A DNA stretch of 64,000 bases from Paraglaciecola mesophila KMM 241 (GTDB lineage Bacteria; Pseudomonadota; Gammaproteobacteria; Enterobacterales; Alteromonadaceae): NCBI RefSeq assembly GCF_000315015.1, contig NZ_BAEP01000043.1, forward strand, positions 38,681 to 102,680, read 5' to 3'. A model generated the notes under the pieces. It saw only the letters and a list, made by a program, of their open reading frames with translations, did no database searches and was not told the DNA's origin. A program made the position numbers and the translations under genes. Below, piece by piece: positions 17,392 to 27,311 of the stretch (position 1 is its first letter; each line of letters opens with the position of its first letter).

Positions 17392-19168
17392 AGCCCGTCC
17401 AGACCGCGCCCAGCAAATGCTGTTGCGCGGTTTTTTAAAGCGCGAATCTGCATCTGCCGCCGGGTTACTTCGATTCAGTATCGCCCTTGGTACTGTTAAC
17501 GCCTTACTCATGATTGCTAGTGCCTATTTACTCGCTCAAAGCATTCATCTCGTTATGTTTGAAGGGGCCGACTTAAGCGCCGTTAGCCATTTTCTTTGGA
17601 CTTTAGGGGGACTGATACTTGTTAGGGGCTTGCTTTTGGCCCTAAGCCAACGTTTGAGTGCTCGAGCTGCACGTAATATTAAATCAAATATACGTGCCAA
17701 TTTACTTGCCAAAATCACACAGGTAGGGCCGAATTTTACCGATCAAAAAGGCCACGGCGCCATGCTAAATACCTTGCATGATGGGGTAGAGGCCTTGCAT
17801 GATTATTACGCTAACTATTTGCCTAGCGTGGCATACAGTGCCCTTATTCCATTGGCTATATTAGTGGTGATATTCCCAACCGACTGGCAAGCAGGGTTAA
17901 TATTTCTGTTTACCGCGCCGCTTATTCCTTTTTTCATGATTTTAGTAGGCCATAAAGCGGAAAAACTGAACCAAGAGAGATGGCAGCAATTAGCGATGCT
18001 CGGGAATTACTTCTTTGACCGCATTCGCGGCTTAACCCAATTGAAATTGTTTGATGCCACCAAACGGGAATTAAAGCAGATTGCTAAAATCTCGGATGAT
18101 TTTCGCCACGCTACCTTAAGTGTGCTGAAAATTGCGTTCTTATCTTCTTTTGCGTTGGAATTTTTAGCCACCATCAGTGTGGCGCTTGTTGCTGTGTTAA
18201 TTGGTTTTCGTTTGTTTTTTGGCACACTGGATTTTGCCACCGGCTTTGTGGTGTTGTTATTAGCCCCAGAGTTTTATTTACCCTTGCGTAAATTGGGCAA
18301 TCATTATCACGCGCGCCTTGAAGGGATAAGCGCCGCGGGCGAAATGCTAGAAATACTGCAAACCCCTGGTAACGAGTCGCAGGTGATGGCTGAGCCAGCA
18401 TCTAGTGCGCTAGATGATACCAGCAATAATGGCTCTATCACCGTTTCTGGGCTGAGCTTTACTTATCCTGACAGCAATGAAGGTATACATGATATTACCT
18501 TGGCTTTACCGGCGACAGGGATGATGGCTTTTGTCGGGGCAAGTGGCGCTGGTAAAAGCACCTTATTTGATTGCTTTCTCGGGTTTTATCCTCAGGTCAT
18601 TTCTTGCATTGATGCGGGCAATGGCCCATTTAGTGCTGCAGATATACCAAAGTGGCAGCAAGAAATCGCCTGGATCCCTCAACAGCCAACATTATTCTAC
18701 GCCAGTATTAAAGAAAACATCATGCTAGGTAAGCCTAACGCCACGCAAGCAGAGGTAACTATAGCGGCTGAAAAAGCAGGCGCGCTGGCATTTATTCAAT
18801 CCTTACCTGATGGTTTCGACACTCTTTTAGGCGAACAAGGTGAGGGGCTATCTGGCGGGCAAAAGCAGCGTATCGCACTGGCTCGCGCATTTTTAAAAGA
18901 CGCTCATATTTTAATACTTGATGAGCCGACTGCGCATTTAGACAGCGCCACTGAGCGTGATGTACAGCGAGCCATTAATGAGCACGCTAAAACACATTTG
19001 GTACTGGTGATTGCGCATCGATTGAGTACCTTGCAACAAGCAGATAGTATTTTTTTACTGGAAGCTGGGCGCGTAGTGCAACAAGGCAACTATCAGACAT
19101 TAAGCCAGCAAACAGGGTCATTTAAGCAGTTGCTAAATAGTGATACTCAGGCGGGTGCTCATGCATAA
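17381..19168 (+). CDS. cydD: Cysteine/glutathione exporter ABC subunit CydD
   Basis: CydD forms with CydC a heterodimeric ABC transporter that exports reduced thiols to the periplasm and is needed for cytochrome bd assembly. Six membrane helices occupy about the first 310 residues. The nucleotide-binding domain has Walker A GASGAGKST, signature LSGGQKQRIALARAF and Walker B ILILDEPTAHLD, all canonical. The frame opens at ATG 17345 inside cydX, but GTG at 17381 (595 residues) better matches the N-terminal length of E. coli CydD and overlaps the cydX stop. The 3' end overlaps cydC by eight bases. Confidence 0.93.
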   Translation: MTTKARPDRAQQMLLRGFLKRESASAAGLLRFSIALGTVNALLMIASAYLLAQSIHLVMFEGADLSAVSHFLWTLGGLILVRGLLLALSQRLSARAARNIKSNIRANLLAKITQVGPNFTDQKGHGAMLNTLHDGVEALHDYYANYLPSVAYSALIPLAILVVIFPTDWQAGLIFLFTAPLIPFFMILVGHKAEKLNQERWQQLAMLGNYFFDRIRGLTQLKLFDATKRELKQIAKISDDFRHATLSVLKIAFLSSFALEFLATISVALVAVLIGFRLFFGTLDFATGFVVLLLAPEFYLPLRKLGNHYHARLEGISAAGEMLEILQTPGNESQVMAEPASSALDDTSNNGSITVSGLSFTYPDSNEGIHDITLALPATGMMAFVGASGAGKSTLFDCFLGFYPQVISCIDAGNGPFSAADIPKWQQEIAWIPQQPTLFYASIKENIMLGKPNATQAEVTIAAEKAGALAFIQSLPDGFDTLLGEQGEGLSGGQKQRIALARAFLKDAHILILDEPTAHLDSATERDVQRAINEHAKTHLVLVIAHRLSTLQQADSIFLLEAGRVVQQGNYQTLSQQTGSFKQLLNSDTQAGAHA

Positions 19169-21050
19169 TTTCATTCGTTTATTACGCCTTTGTCAGCCCC
19201 ACGCAGGGGCGATGTTGTTAGGTGTATTTCTGACGGTATTGACCGTATTGGCCAATGTCGGATTACTGGCTATTTCAGGCTGGTTTTTAGCATCAATGGC
19301 GGCAGCAGGTTTAGCTGCAGCACAAATGAATTATTTTACACCCGCTGGCATTATTCGCTTTTTAGCCATTGTGCGCACGGCATCTCGTTACGGAGAACGC
19401 CTTGTCACCCATAACGCGACCTTTCTGCTTCTTAGTGAAATTCGCGTAAGCGTGTTTGCCACGCTGAGTCAGTTGAACAATCAGCAGCTGGCCATGAATC
19501 GCAGCGCTGATTTGTTTAATCGCATGCAAAACGATGTGGATGCCCTGGACAAGTTTTATCTGAATGTGTTGCTACCGATGCTGGTGGCATTGGTATGTGT
19601 GCCGATTGTGATTTGGATAATTGTAGGTTTTAATCCACAAGTGGCGTTAGTTTGCTTAGGCGCACTGTTGATAGTGGGGGTAGGTTTACCTGTGTTGCTC
19701 AGTGCCAAGCTTAGCCGCACTGCAGGGCAGCAGACTGAGTGCTCAGCACAGCTACGCGAGGCCTTGTCTGACATGTTAACTGGGCAACGGGAGTTAGCAC
19801 TATATCAAGCAACCGACAGCCAATTAGCCAAATGCAACGCAATACAACAAAACTACAATGACCTATTAGATAAGCGCCATGGCGCACTTGGGGACAGTGA
19901 TGGGTTGAGTTTAATTGTTGTGCAGTTGGCCATGCTTGGAAGTGTTTGCTTGCTGGTACCTCTGGTGGTTACGCAGCAAATAGCCAACGTGCATTTAGCC
20001 ATGCTGTCGTTGTTTGTTTTAGCGAGTTTTGAAACTGTACTGACGTTGCCAAATGCCTTTATTCAACTGCCCGTTGCGTTAAGTGCCGCTGGGCGAATTT
20101 TTGCTTTGCAAGACACATTAACCCAGAGCAAACAGACCACGCAGTCGAACACAGGCAACTTTGTTGAGACATCGCTGATATACGAGCAAAAGCAAGCGCC
20201 CGAAAAGACACAATATGAGCCCAATGAACACAATGCACTTGAGTCTTTAAAAAGCATGGGGCTGAGATTACAAAATGTAAGTTACCAGTACGCTAGCGAC
20301 CCCTTAGTCTCAAGTCTCAAGCATAAACTTCCAGCAAACAGCCAGCACTTTGCACTGAATGATATTAGCTTTGAGATTGCGGCGAATCAAAATGTTGCGC
20401 TTGTCGGCCCAAGTGGTAGCGGGAAATCGACCTTAGTCAATTTGCTAAGCGGCCTGTGGCCTGAGCAACAAGGGCGTATTAGTTTTGAGCATGATGCCAG
20501 CAATAAAAGTAACCCTAGTAACACATGTGTAATCAATGAACTCAGTTTTGCGCAACGCGTACAACTCATCGGTATTCTCGCCCAACAGCACCATATTTTC
20601 GATGGTACTATCGCCGATAACTTGCATTATGCGGCGCCTGATGCCACACACGAGCAAATGCTTTATGCCTGTGAGCAAGCCCAACTCGGGGATTGGGTGT
20701 TCACTCTGCCCAATAAATTAAATACGCGTTTAGGCAGTGCAGGTAGACGAATTTCACAAGGTCAATCTCGCCGCTTGGCGATTGCGCAAATGTTACTACG
20801 CTCCCCAGCCCTGTTGGTCTTAGATGAACCCACAGAAGGCCTTGATAACCACGCTAAACAAGCGGTTATGGACGCTATTATTCGTGCAATGCGTGAAAGT
20901 ACAGTGTTATGCATTACGCATGATACAGCGCTGCTACGCAATATGGATAAAGTCATATGGTTAGAAAATGGTCAGGTAAAAGGTGAAGGCACCCATCAAG
21001 AATTACTGGCAAAATATGAACGATACAAAGAGTTAACAACGCGCATTTAA
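19161..21050 (+). CDS. cydC: Cysteine/glutathione exporter ABC subunit CydC
   Basis: CydC is the partner half-transporter of CydD. The ATG at 19161 (MHNFIRLLRLCQPHAG) gives 629 residues, against about 573 in E. coli. The extra length is mostly a polar linker at about 325-375 between the membrane and ATPase domains, rich in Q, T, N and E. Walker A is GPSGSGKST and Walker B ALLVLDEPTEGLD. The signature is the degenerate ISQGQSRRLAIAQ, so the two ATP sites are asymmetric, as known for CydDC. It ends the cyd operon; a weak hairpin (21071-21085) follows. Confidence 0.92.
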   Translation: MHNFIRLLRLCQPHAGAMLLGVFLTVLTVLANVGLLAISGWFLASMAAAGLAAAQMNYFTPAGIIRFLAIVRTASRYGERLVTHNATFLLLSEIRVSVFATLSQLNNQQLAMNRSADLFNRMQNDVDALDKFYLNVLLPMLVALVCVPIVIWIIVGFNPQVALVCLGALLIVGVGLPVLLSAKLSRTAGQQTECSAQLREALSDMLTGQRELALYQATDSQLAKCNAIQQNYNDLLDKRHGALGDSDGLSLIVVQLAMLGSVCLLVPLVVTQQIANVHLAMLSLFVLASFETVLTLPNAFIQLPVALSAAGRIFALQDTLTQSKQTTQSNTGNFVETSLIYEQKQAPEKTQYEPNEHNALESLKSMGLRLQNVSYQYASDPLVSSLKHKLPANSQHFALNDISFEIAANQNVALVGPSGSGKSTLVNLLSGLWPEQQGRISFEHDASNKSNPSNTCVINELSFAQRVQLIGILAQQHHIFDGTIADNLHYAAPDATHEQMLYACEQAQLGDWVFTLPNKLNTRLGSAGRRISQGQSRRLAIAQMLLRSPALLVLDEPTEGLDNHAKQAVMDAIIRAMRESTVLCITHDTALLRNMDKVIWLENGQVKGEGTHQELLAKYERYKELTTRI

Positions 21051-21167
21051 TGATGTGAATCAATGCGCTAGCCGTTTTTCACGGCATAATAAAAGCTCAT
21101 CATTTTAGGTTGAGACTGATCATCTTTAAACAGAAATCACTCAGCGTGAACTTTTGGAGCCACTAAC

Positions 21168-22151
21168 GTGTTATCTCTTTTCACTCAGTTTGCCGATTGG
21201 TTGGCGTACTCGATATTTGGCTTATCGCCTGAGTCTAAGTGGGGCAGTGCCCTTCAATTCTTTATTGAAGATACTAGCAAGATATTTTTTCTGCTGATTG
21301 TGATGATTTACATTATCGCGCTCATTCGTGCGTCCCTGAACATTGAAAGGGTGCGTGATTACCTCGCAAAGAATAATAAGTTTGTGGGTTATATCTTAGG
21401 CTCATTCTTTGGGGCGATTACGCCGTTTTGTTCATGTTCAAGTATACCGGTATTTCTGGGCTTTACCTCTGCGGGTATCCCTATCGGTATCACCATGTCT
21501 TTTTTATTGACTTCCCCCCTTATTAACGAAGTCGCCGTGCTAATGCTGTTAAGTCTAGTTGGCTGGGAAATAACCTTGATCTACGTCTTGATTGGAATGG
21601 GAGTTGGCGTTGCAGGTGGGATATTTCTTGATCTTATTCGGGCCGAGCAGCTTCTTCAGCCATTTGCCTTAAAAGCCTATCAAACTGCTGACTTTTCAAG
21701 TGATGAACAGCCCGCTTCTGAAAAACTGACGTTTCGTGAAAGACATGAATTTGCCAAAACGGAATTACTCGACATCTTGGCGCGGGTTTGGAAATGGATA
21801 TTTGTGGGGGTTGGGTTAGGAGCTGCCTTGCATGGTTTCGTTCCAGAATCTTGGTTCGCTGACAATTTGGGCAATGGTCAGTGGTGGTCAGTACCTATGG
21901 CAGTGCTTGCGGGTATTCCCCTGTATTCAAACGCCACAGGTGTTATTCCCGTGATGGAGAGCTTAATTTTAAAAGGCTTGCCGCTAGGGACTACACTGGC
22001 TTTTTGCATGAGTACCGTTGCGGCCAGCTTTCCTGAATTTATCATGTTGAAACAGGTGATGACGTGGAAATTACTCGGCATTATTTTCTCACTCTTACTG
22101 CTGTCATTCACGCTCGTTGGGTGGCTAATTAATTTGCTTTACGTTGTCTAG
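21168..22151 (+). CDS. ArsP-like permease (PF03773/DUF318)
   Basis: This 327-residue inner-membrane permease is related to ArsP-type and other DUF318 proteins. It has eight or more hydrophobic helices and the family hallmark FCSCSSIPVFLGFTSAGIPI at about residue 84-103, with the C-x-C-S motif, plus LPLGTTLAFCMSTVAASFPE near residue 266. The GTG start at 21168 is supported by GGAG eight bases upstream. A small thioredoxin-like gene follows after eight bases. That pairing is common for this family and suggests redox coupling through the cysteines. The substrate (organoarsenical, metal or other) is not known; no arsR is nearby. Confidence 0.85.
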   Translation: MLSLFTQFADWLAYSIFGLSPESKWGSALQFFIEDTSKIFFLLIVMIYIIALIRASLNIERVRDYLAKNNKFVGYILGSFFGAITPFCSCSSIPVFLGFTSAGIPIGITMSFLLTSPLINEVAVLMLLSLVGWEITLIYVLIGMGVGVAGGIFLDLIRAEQLLQPFALKAYQTADFSSDEQPASEKLTFRERHEFAKTELLDILARVWKWIFVGVGLGAALHGFVPESWFADNLGNGQWWSVPMAVLAGIPLYSNATGVIPVMESLILKGLPLGTTLAFCMSTVAASFPEFIMLKQVMTWKLLGIIFSLLLLSFTLVGWLINLLYVV

Positions 22152-22159
22152 GAGACGTT

Positions 22160-22393
22160 ATGAAAAAGTTTGAAGTGCTCGGTACTGGGTGTACTAAATG
22201 CGTTAAAACAGCGGAACTGATCAAGTCGATCGCGGCTGAATGTGGTGTTGAGGTGCAGGTTATAAAAGAAACCAATCCAGAAATAATGATGGGTTACCAA
22301 GTGATGAGTACGCCTGGAGTAACGATTGACAAACACCTTGTGCATTCGGGCTCTATTCCCTCAAAAGGCAAGATTGCGTCTTGGTTGAAATAG
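22160..22393 (+). CDS. Small thioredoxin-like redox-active disulfide protein
   Basis: This 77-residue thioredoxin-fold protein of the TM0996/MTH895 type has an active-site motif GTGCTKC (C-x-x-C) at about residues 11-14 and a cis-proline region MSTPGVTIDKHLVHSG. It begins MKKFEVLGTG. The gene lies eight bases after the ArsP-like permease and probably forms an operon with it, acting in the cytoplasm as its thiol partner. This functional link is inference from adjacency. Confidence 0.85.
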   Translation: MKKFEVLGTGCTKCVKTAELIKSIAAECGVEVQVIKETNPEIMMGYQVMSTPGVTIDKHLVHSGSIPSKGKIASWLK

Positions 22394-22514
22394 GAAACAT
22401 TATCAATAGGGCGGGACGCATATTTAACGATTGCTCCCTTGCAAAGTCAGATAATAAATAACGTAGGAGTCCTTTTAGGAGCCTGCAAAACCGTTCTACT
22501 TAGGAGATGTAAAA

Positions 22515-22949
22515 ATGAAAACACTGCCTCATCAGTACTCAGTCACCGCCGAAGGTGATTCATCAGGAGCTTTAACGGCATATTGTGATAATTTACCGGA
22601 TATTGCCGTAGCGCCGCCCTCACAATTCGGCGGTGATGGTGACAAATGGTCGCCAGAGGATTTATTTATGGCCGCTATCGCCAATTGTTTTGTGCTGTCG
22701 TTCAGAGCGATTGCCAGAGCGTCTAAACTAGAATGGCAAGACATAAAATGTGAATCCCAGGGGACACTCGACCGAGTGCAAGGGAAAACGTACTTTACCC
22801 AAGTGCGAACAAAAGTGCAGTTGTTGATCCCCAAAAGTGAAAGCATTGAAAAAGCTGAAAGATTGCTTAATAAAGCCGACGAAGCGTGCTTGATCAGTAA
22901 TTCAATTTCGTGCGAAATGAGTTTAGAGTGTGACGTTGTTGTGCAGTAA
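22515..22949 (+). CDS. OsmC family peroxiredoxin-like protein
   Basis: This 144-residue protein is of the OsmC/Ohr superfamily, thiol-dependent hydroperoxide reductases. The two family cysteines are in AIANCFVLSFRAIA (about residue 58) and DEACLISNSI (about residue 123). WSPEDLFMAAIANC is the usual lead-in to the first cysteine. It belongs to the OsmC-like (YhfA-type) rather than Ohr subgroup by eye. A likely RBS (TAGGAGATG) precedes the ATG. It is monocistronic, 121 bases after the thioredoxin gene. Confidence 0.87.
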   Translation: MKTLPHQYSVTAEGDSSGALTAYCDNLPDIAVAPPSQFGGDGDKWSPEDLFMAAIANCFVLSFRAIARASKLEWQDIKCESQGTLDRVQGKTYFTQVRTKVQLLIPKSESIEKAERLLNKADEACLISNSISCEMSLECDVVVQ

Positions 22950-23053
22950 GTTTGATGTCTGACTGAATTTCGACGGATTGGTTTTGTCAATTTGGTAGCT
23001 CGGACACTAAGTTTCTAAGTAATTAATAAAAATTAACGAGGACTTATCAGAGC

Positions 23054-23272
23054 ATGAGGGCGGAATTACGCGCTAAAATCATCACAGTTTGTGATAATAA
23101 AATCTCAAGTAAGGGAGATAACGTTGGCTTGTCATTCTACGCTTTTTTTGCGAATAAGAACGACGATCCAGTCCTGCTGATGGAAGCAGCCACGTGGTGG
23201 ATTGAAACCCATCAGTTAGATCATTTTGAGAAAGCATATAAGATCAAAGATATGGTGCTGAACAACTTATAA
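23054..23272 (+). CDS. Small conserved hypothetical protein (DUF6500-like)
   Basis: This 72-residue cytosolic protein begins MRAELRAKIITVCDNKISSK, with LSFYAFFANKNDDPVLLMEA and a C-terminal helix. I recall very similar short proteins in marine proteobacteria (DUF6500), with no known function. No cysteine pair, membrane helix or DNA-binding motif is seen. It stands alone between the OsmC and VOC genes; GAGGA lies upstream of the ATG. Confidence 0.7.
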   Translation: MRAELRAKIITVCDNKISSKGDNVGLSFYAFFANKNDDPVLLMEAATWWIETHQLDHFEKAYKIKDMVLNNL

Positions 23273-23396
23273 TTGATGGGTAAATTAGTACTGCCCGGCG
23301 TACCCGTGCTTTGACATATCATAGCTTTTCACTTTGATTCTGTAAGTGGCTGCTTATTGGTTTATTGTTTGATGAGCTAATACATTTGGGAGAACA

Positions 23397-23786
23397 ATGA
23401 TGCAGCGAGTCACTGGGATTGGTGGGGTCTTTTTCAAAGCCAAAGATGCACCTGCTTTGCGTGCTTGGTACAGACGTCACCTTGGGATAGATGTGCAGGA
23501 GTGGGGTGGTTCTTCATTTACATGGCGTGATGCTAATGGCCAACCCTCTGGGGGCTCCACTGTTTGGTGCATTAATTCAACTGACGAAGAAGCTTTTTCA
23601 CCGAGTGACATGCCCTTTATGATCAATTACCGGGTAGAAGCTTTACACGACTTGGTTACGTTGCTCAAAGCTGAAGGTTGTGAAGTACTAGATAAAATTG
23701 AAGAGTCTGAATATGGCATTTTTGCTTGGGTTATCGACCCAGAAGGCAATAAAGTCGAGTTATGGCAGCCCCCTGAAGGTCAATAA
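23397..23786 (+). CDS. VOC (glyoxalase-like) family protein
   Basis: This 129-residue vicinal oxygen chelate protein reads MMQRVTGIGGVFFKAKDAPA with LRAWYRRHLGI, then ends GIFAWVIDPEGNKVELWQPP, which carries the glutamate normally used as a metal ligand. It is close to the PhnB/glyoxalase-like subgroup often annotated as glyoxalase family protein. GGGAG lies seven bases before the first of two adjacent ATG codons. Substrate unknown. Confidence 0.8.
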   Translation: MMQRVTGIGGVFFKAKDAPALRAWYRRHLGIDVQEWGGSSFTWRDANGQPSGGSTVWCINSTDEEAFSPSDMPFMINYRVEALHDLVTLLKAEGCEVLDKIEESEYGIFAWVIDPEGNKVELWQPPEGQ

Positions 23787-23962
23787 CGACCAATGTTTTT
23801 ATAAGTTTCTATCATGCTGGGCACTAATAGCGGTAACGCTTGTCTATGAGTTCTATCAATCGCAGTGTTTTTGTTTTATCGAGGAAATTTGAGCACTCGA
23901 TTCGCCTTGAGACAAAGACAACTAAAATATACTCAGTCGAGAAAGAAGCAGTAAGGATTTAT

Positions 23963-24178
23963 ATGCATTACGCAGTATTATGGGGGAGTGCAGTGATATT
24001 GGGTTTAAGTGGGTGCGCCGCATCAAAGAACGATCAGGACGTTGTTAAGCAGCAGTTTGGTGAACGCTGTGAGGATGCCAGAAAAGAGCTTGATAACGCA
24101 GTTAAAGACGGCCAATTAGCTGATTTGCGCGTATTGAAGCGGGATATCGAATTGTATTGTGTTTGGCGCAGAAATTAA
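23963..24178 (+). CDS. Small putative lipoprotein
   Basis: The ATG at 23963 (TAAGGA five bases upstream) begins MHYAVLWGSAVILGLSGCAA, a signal peptide ending in the lipobox LSGC. The mature peptide would be about 52 residues, mostly helical and charged, with two more cysteines (ERCEDARKEL and ELYCVWRRN). The frame opens further upstream at 23840, but that extension would bury the signal peptide. Function unknown. It is likely membrane-anchored by its lipidated cysteine. Confidence 0.65.
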   Translation: MHYAVLWGSAVILGLSGCAASKNDQDVVKQQFGERCEDARKELDNAVKDGQLADLRVLKRDIELYCVWRRN

Positions 24179-24610
24179 TCGACGGCGGTGGTTTGCTTAT
24201 TGCTTACACGAACAGGCCACAGCGATGATCTGTATGGTTGACTTGGGATGTATAAGCCTATCAGCTTCGTAGGAATAGCGGTGAAAACGAACAAGTTAAG
24301 TAGGATTTTGAAAAAGACAAAGCGACGAGTAATCAGCTTAAATAGTGAGTAGATATTTCTCTCTACTACCAAAGTATTAGAATTGGACGATATCACCGTA
24401 ATATCTTATAAATCAATCACTAAACGACATAAAAAACTAAATTTAAAATTACAGTTGGGTAAAAATTTTATAAGTTTTAACCTATAATCAGGTTTGTAGA
24501 CGACATACCTATGCAGGATATTTAGTTTCTGTACATGTTGCTTGAATTCATAATTGCAAGTCTTCAGTACTGTAATTCGTTTTTGTTTCGTCAGTTGGAA
24601 TTTTTGAAAT
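24179..24610. other. 432-base AT-rich gap upstream of the HDOD gene
   Basis: No coding frame with a recognisable product, no tRNA and no clear repeat is seen here. It is AT-rich, especially 24,400-24,550, and presumably contains the promoter of the HDOD gene. TTGAAT near 24,541 is a possible -35 element without a convincing -10. Confidence 0.3.
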
Positions 24611-25753
24611 ATGTTTGAGAAACTCATTTCCCGCCTTTTTAAGCGCAGTCGTCCTAGTAGCGCTGCCAATAATGAAAAAGGTGCCCTCAGCAATAGCGGG
24701 AGTGCAGTTGCCTCCGTTAACCGTCAGCAAAATAACAAACTTAAACCTGAAAACTCAACTGAGCAAACGAGCGATGATGCCGAAACCTACGAGATACCTA
24801 TACCCACTCGCACAGTGAATATTAGCGTTGCCTCATTAAATCGTCTTGATTTTTTATTTTACGATTACTTGCTTGGTCCGTCACAAACTAGCACCACTTT
24901 GAACCCCATCGAGCAGTATATTTTAACGCGGGTAAATCATGCGCTGAAATCCCCTGATAGCGTGTTAACCCATTTTCCAGTGTTACCTCAATCGGTTATT
25001 TCACTAACCAATTTGCTGAATAATCCTGATTTTAATCTGCAGTCATTTATCAAGGTCGTTGAGCAAGAACCGAGTATCGCTACTGAATTGATGAAAAAAG
25101 CCAATAGTCCTGCTTACAAACGCGGTGATAAAGACATCACCAACTTGCAGCAAGCTTTTATGTTTATGGGAGCAAATGACATAAAAGAGTTTGTCTTGAA
25201 TCGTTTCATTAAAAACTTATGTCAGCAAAAGCCTATTTACTTTAAAACCTTCGGTGAGAAAATTTGGCTACATAGCCAAGATGTAGCCATTGTGACTAAA
25301 ACACTAGCGGCGAGGCGTAAGCAAAATGCCGACGCGGCTTATACCATTGGTTTGATGCACGATTTGGGTAAAGTTGTTATTTTTCAGTTTATGGTCGAGG
25401 CGTTTAAAATGATCGACCCAGATTTTAAACAAGACTCGTTGGTGTTCAAGAAATTTCTCAGTGAGAAATCGATGTTGCTAAGCGTAGAGTTAATGAAAAT
25501 CTGGAATATGCCCAGTGTGATTATTGATGTAGTGCAAGGGCAGGTGGAAGACTTTACTAACGTGAATGATCTCGACCCTATGACGGCAATATTATTTGAA
25601 GCCAATTTAATCAGCGAGGTAAGCTTGTCTTACCAAGATGGGCATATTCAACCGGCCGAGTTTGAATTATTAGTCAGTAGTACCAAACTTCGAGATGACG
25701 CCAAGTTGCTGCTACGTGAAATACTCAATATATACTCAGACGAAGCCAGTTAA
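24611..25753 (+). CDS. HDOD domain protein
   Basis: This 380-residue cytosolic protein has a low-complexity N-terminal tail (residues 10-60, rich in S, N, Q) and an HDOD domain over about 110-310. The HD-like residues are replaced as usual for the family: PVLPQSVISLTNLLNNPDFN begins the domain and YTIGLMHDLGKVVIFQF holds a retained HD pair. HDOD proteins are signalling scaffolds often tied to cyclic-di-GMP or chemotaxis networks. Their output is generally unknown, and no partner gene is adjacent. Confidence 0.82.
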   Translation: MFEKLISRLFKRSRPSSAANNEKGALSNSGSAVASVNRQQNNKLKPENSTEQTSDDAETYEIPIPTRTVNISVASLNRLDFLFYDYLLGPSQTSTTLNPIEQYILTRVNHALKSPDSVLTHFPVLPQSVISLTNLLNNPDFNLQSFIKVVEQEPSIATELMKKANSPAYKRGDKDITNLQQAFMFMGANDIKEFVLNRFIKNLCQQKPIYFKTFGEKIWLHSQDVAIVTKTLAARRKQNADAAYTIGLMHDLGKVVIFQFMVEAFKMIDPDFKQDSLVFKKFLSEKSMLLSVELMKIWNMPSVIIDVVQGQVEDFTNVNDLDPMTAILFEANLISEVSLSYQDGHIQPAEFELLVSSTKLRDDAKLLLREILNIYSDEAS

Positions 25754-25932
25754 TTCGGCATCACCCTCTTGATAACCTTTTGTCCGTAAGCATATCTACA
25801 TGTTATGAAAGCTGAAGGTGAAAGGCTTAACAGCAGCGCTCAGAACATCGGTTCAGATTCCGCTCAATTTAATTGCTTCAACTAATTTCTATTAGCGTAA
25901 TAGACGTTTTGCAAGCACGCTTTTTAGTGTGT

Positions 25933-26340
25933 TTAGTTCACCTTACTTTCATTAAATTCGTTCAATGCGCTCATAGCCAGTCGAGCCTTGTCACTGGGCA
26001 CATATATGTGATCATGATAATAAGCTGCAACCACGTTAGCACTGATGTCGTATTCGGTTAACTTTGCTGCTACTGCTGCGGTCAGCCCTACGGCCTCTAA
26101 ACTAGAATGCACCGTGAGAGTAATTTGTTTGTAGGTTCCGTCAAAAGGAATTTTCGCCTGTTTGGCATCATCGGCTAGCAATATTAATGTCAAGCCTTCC
26201 GATTCTTGAAAAAAGCACACCGGATCCAAATGTGCATAATCAGAGACCTTACCGTCTACTGTGCAAAAGGCGTATTCGCCATCTTGCAAAAATGGAGACA
26301 TCGATTTAAGTAATTCATTTAACTCTGTAATGCCTGACAT
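25933..26340 (-). CDS. ACT domain-containing protein (DUF2241-like)
   Basis: This 135-residue protein belongs to a small family with two ACT-like halves. The first runs LNELLKSMSPFLQDGEYAFC with FQESEGLTLIL. The second is the ligand-sensing ITLTVHSSLEAVGLTAAVAA, followed by NVVAAYYHDHIYVP, a motif I recall from this family. ACT domains bind amino acids or related ligands, so a regulatory or sensing role is plausible. The ATG at 26340 is the only good start. It lies 136 bases downstream of the enoyl-CoA hydratase gene on the same strand. Confidence 0.8.
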   Translation of the reverse strand: MSGITELNELLKSMSPFLQDGEYAFCTVDGKVSDYAHLDPVCFFQESEGLTLILLADDAKQAKIPFDGTYKQITLTVHSSLEAVGLTAAVAAKLTEYDISANVVAAYYHDHIYVPSDKARLAMSALNEFNESKVN

Positions 26341-26476
26341 ATTGTTTCCTGATTTCGCTGAGATTTAATGCTGTGCTAATACTGGCAAGGCGAGTAGTTT
26401 ACCCGATTAAATTGTATGTGTGAACGGGCGGCAGTGCCCCCCGTGAAGACTTACATTATGTTGTTAATTTCTGGCC

Positions 26477-27238
26477 TTAAGCAAAATGAGGGGCTCGCTT
26501 TTCAAAAAATGCCGCAACGGATTCTTTAAACTCGGCAGAGGCTAGTTGTTCGGCAAATATGACACCTTCACGTTTCATTTGCGCCTGAACTTCCTCTTTG
26601 TTTACGCCACGAATCAAGCGCTTTGATTGCTTAACTGAATTAGGTGCTAAACTGGCGACTTGCTCTGCTATTTTCAGACTTTCAGCCACTAAAACGCCAT
26701 CCTCGAATACGCGCGTAACAAGGCCCGCACTCAGTGCTTCTTCGGCATCAAGTATGCGACCTGCAAGCATTAAATCATTTGCCCATGCTTGACCCACGGC
26801 AAGGGGGAGTAACAAGCTGGATGCGGCTTCAGGTACTAAACCAACATGGGTAAAGGGGGCTCGAAAGCGCGCACTTTTGCTGGCATACACCATATCGCAA
26901 TGTAGCAACATGGTAAGGCCAACCCCAATGGCAGGGCCATTCACCGCGACTACAATAGGGGTTTCACATTCTGAAATAGCCTTTAAAAATCGAATGACCG
27001 AAGGCGTACCACATTCTTCAACTGGGTTAATGAAATCATCTAAATCATTACCCGCAGTGAAGGTATCGCCGTTAGCGGTTAATAGAACAGCGCGGATCTG
27101 GTCGTCATGGTTGCTTCGCTCTAGCTCATCCGCTAGGGCTGCGTACAGTTCACGATTGAGCGCATTTTTTAGCTCAGGACGATTGATCGTTAACGAAAGC
27201 ACACGATTCTTTAACGAAACAATAAGGCTTTTAGACAT
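26477..27238 (-). CDS. Enoyl-CoA hydratase/isomerase family protein
   Basis: This 253-residue crotonase-fold enzyme has the oxyanion-hole region ANGDTFTAGNDLDDF near residue 55-68 and AVNGPAIGVGLTMLLHCDMV at about 98-117. The segment FTHVGLVPEAASSLLLPLAV places a glutamate as in delta3,delta2-enoyl-CoA isomerases (ECI2 type), while the first hydratase glutamate seems absent. An isomerase for unsaturated fatty acid oxidation is therefore at least as likely as a hydratase. The truncated marR gene lies 73 bases upstream on the same strand and may once have controlled it. Confidence 0.85.
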   Translation of the reverse strand: MSKSLIVSLKNRVLSLTINRPELKNALNRELYAALADELERSNHDDQIRAVLLTANGDTFTAGNDLDDFINPVEECGTPSVIRFLKAISECETPIVVAVNGPAIGVGLTMLLHCDMVYASKSARFRAPFTHVGLVPEAASSLLLPLAVGQAWANDLMLAGRILDAEEALSAGLVTRVFEDGVLVAESLKIAEQVASLAPNSVKQSKRLIRGVNKEEVQAQMKREGVIFAEQLASAEFKESVAAFFEKRAPHFA

Positions 27239-27311
27239 GTTGTAGCTCCTGTCAAAATAACATAGTGGAAATGTTGTTTAATAGAATTGGTATTAAAACT
27301 AAACCGATGGA

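Noticed and set aside
22532..22990. 152-codon minus-strand frame over the osmC gene
   Set aside because: Antisense shadow of a well-conserved OsmC protein.
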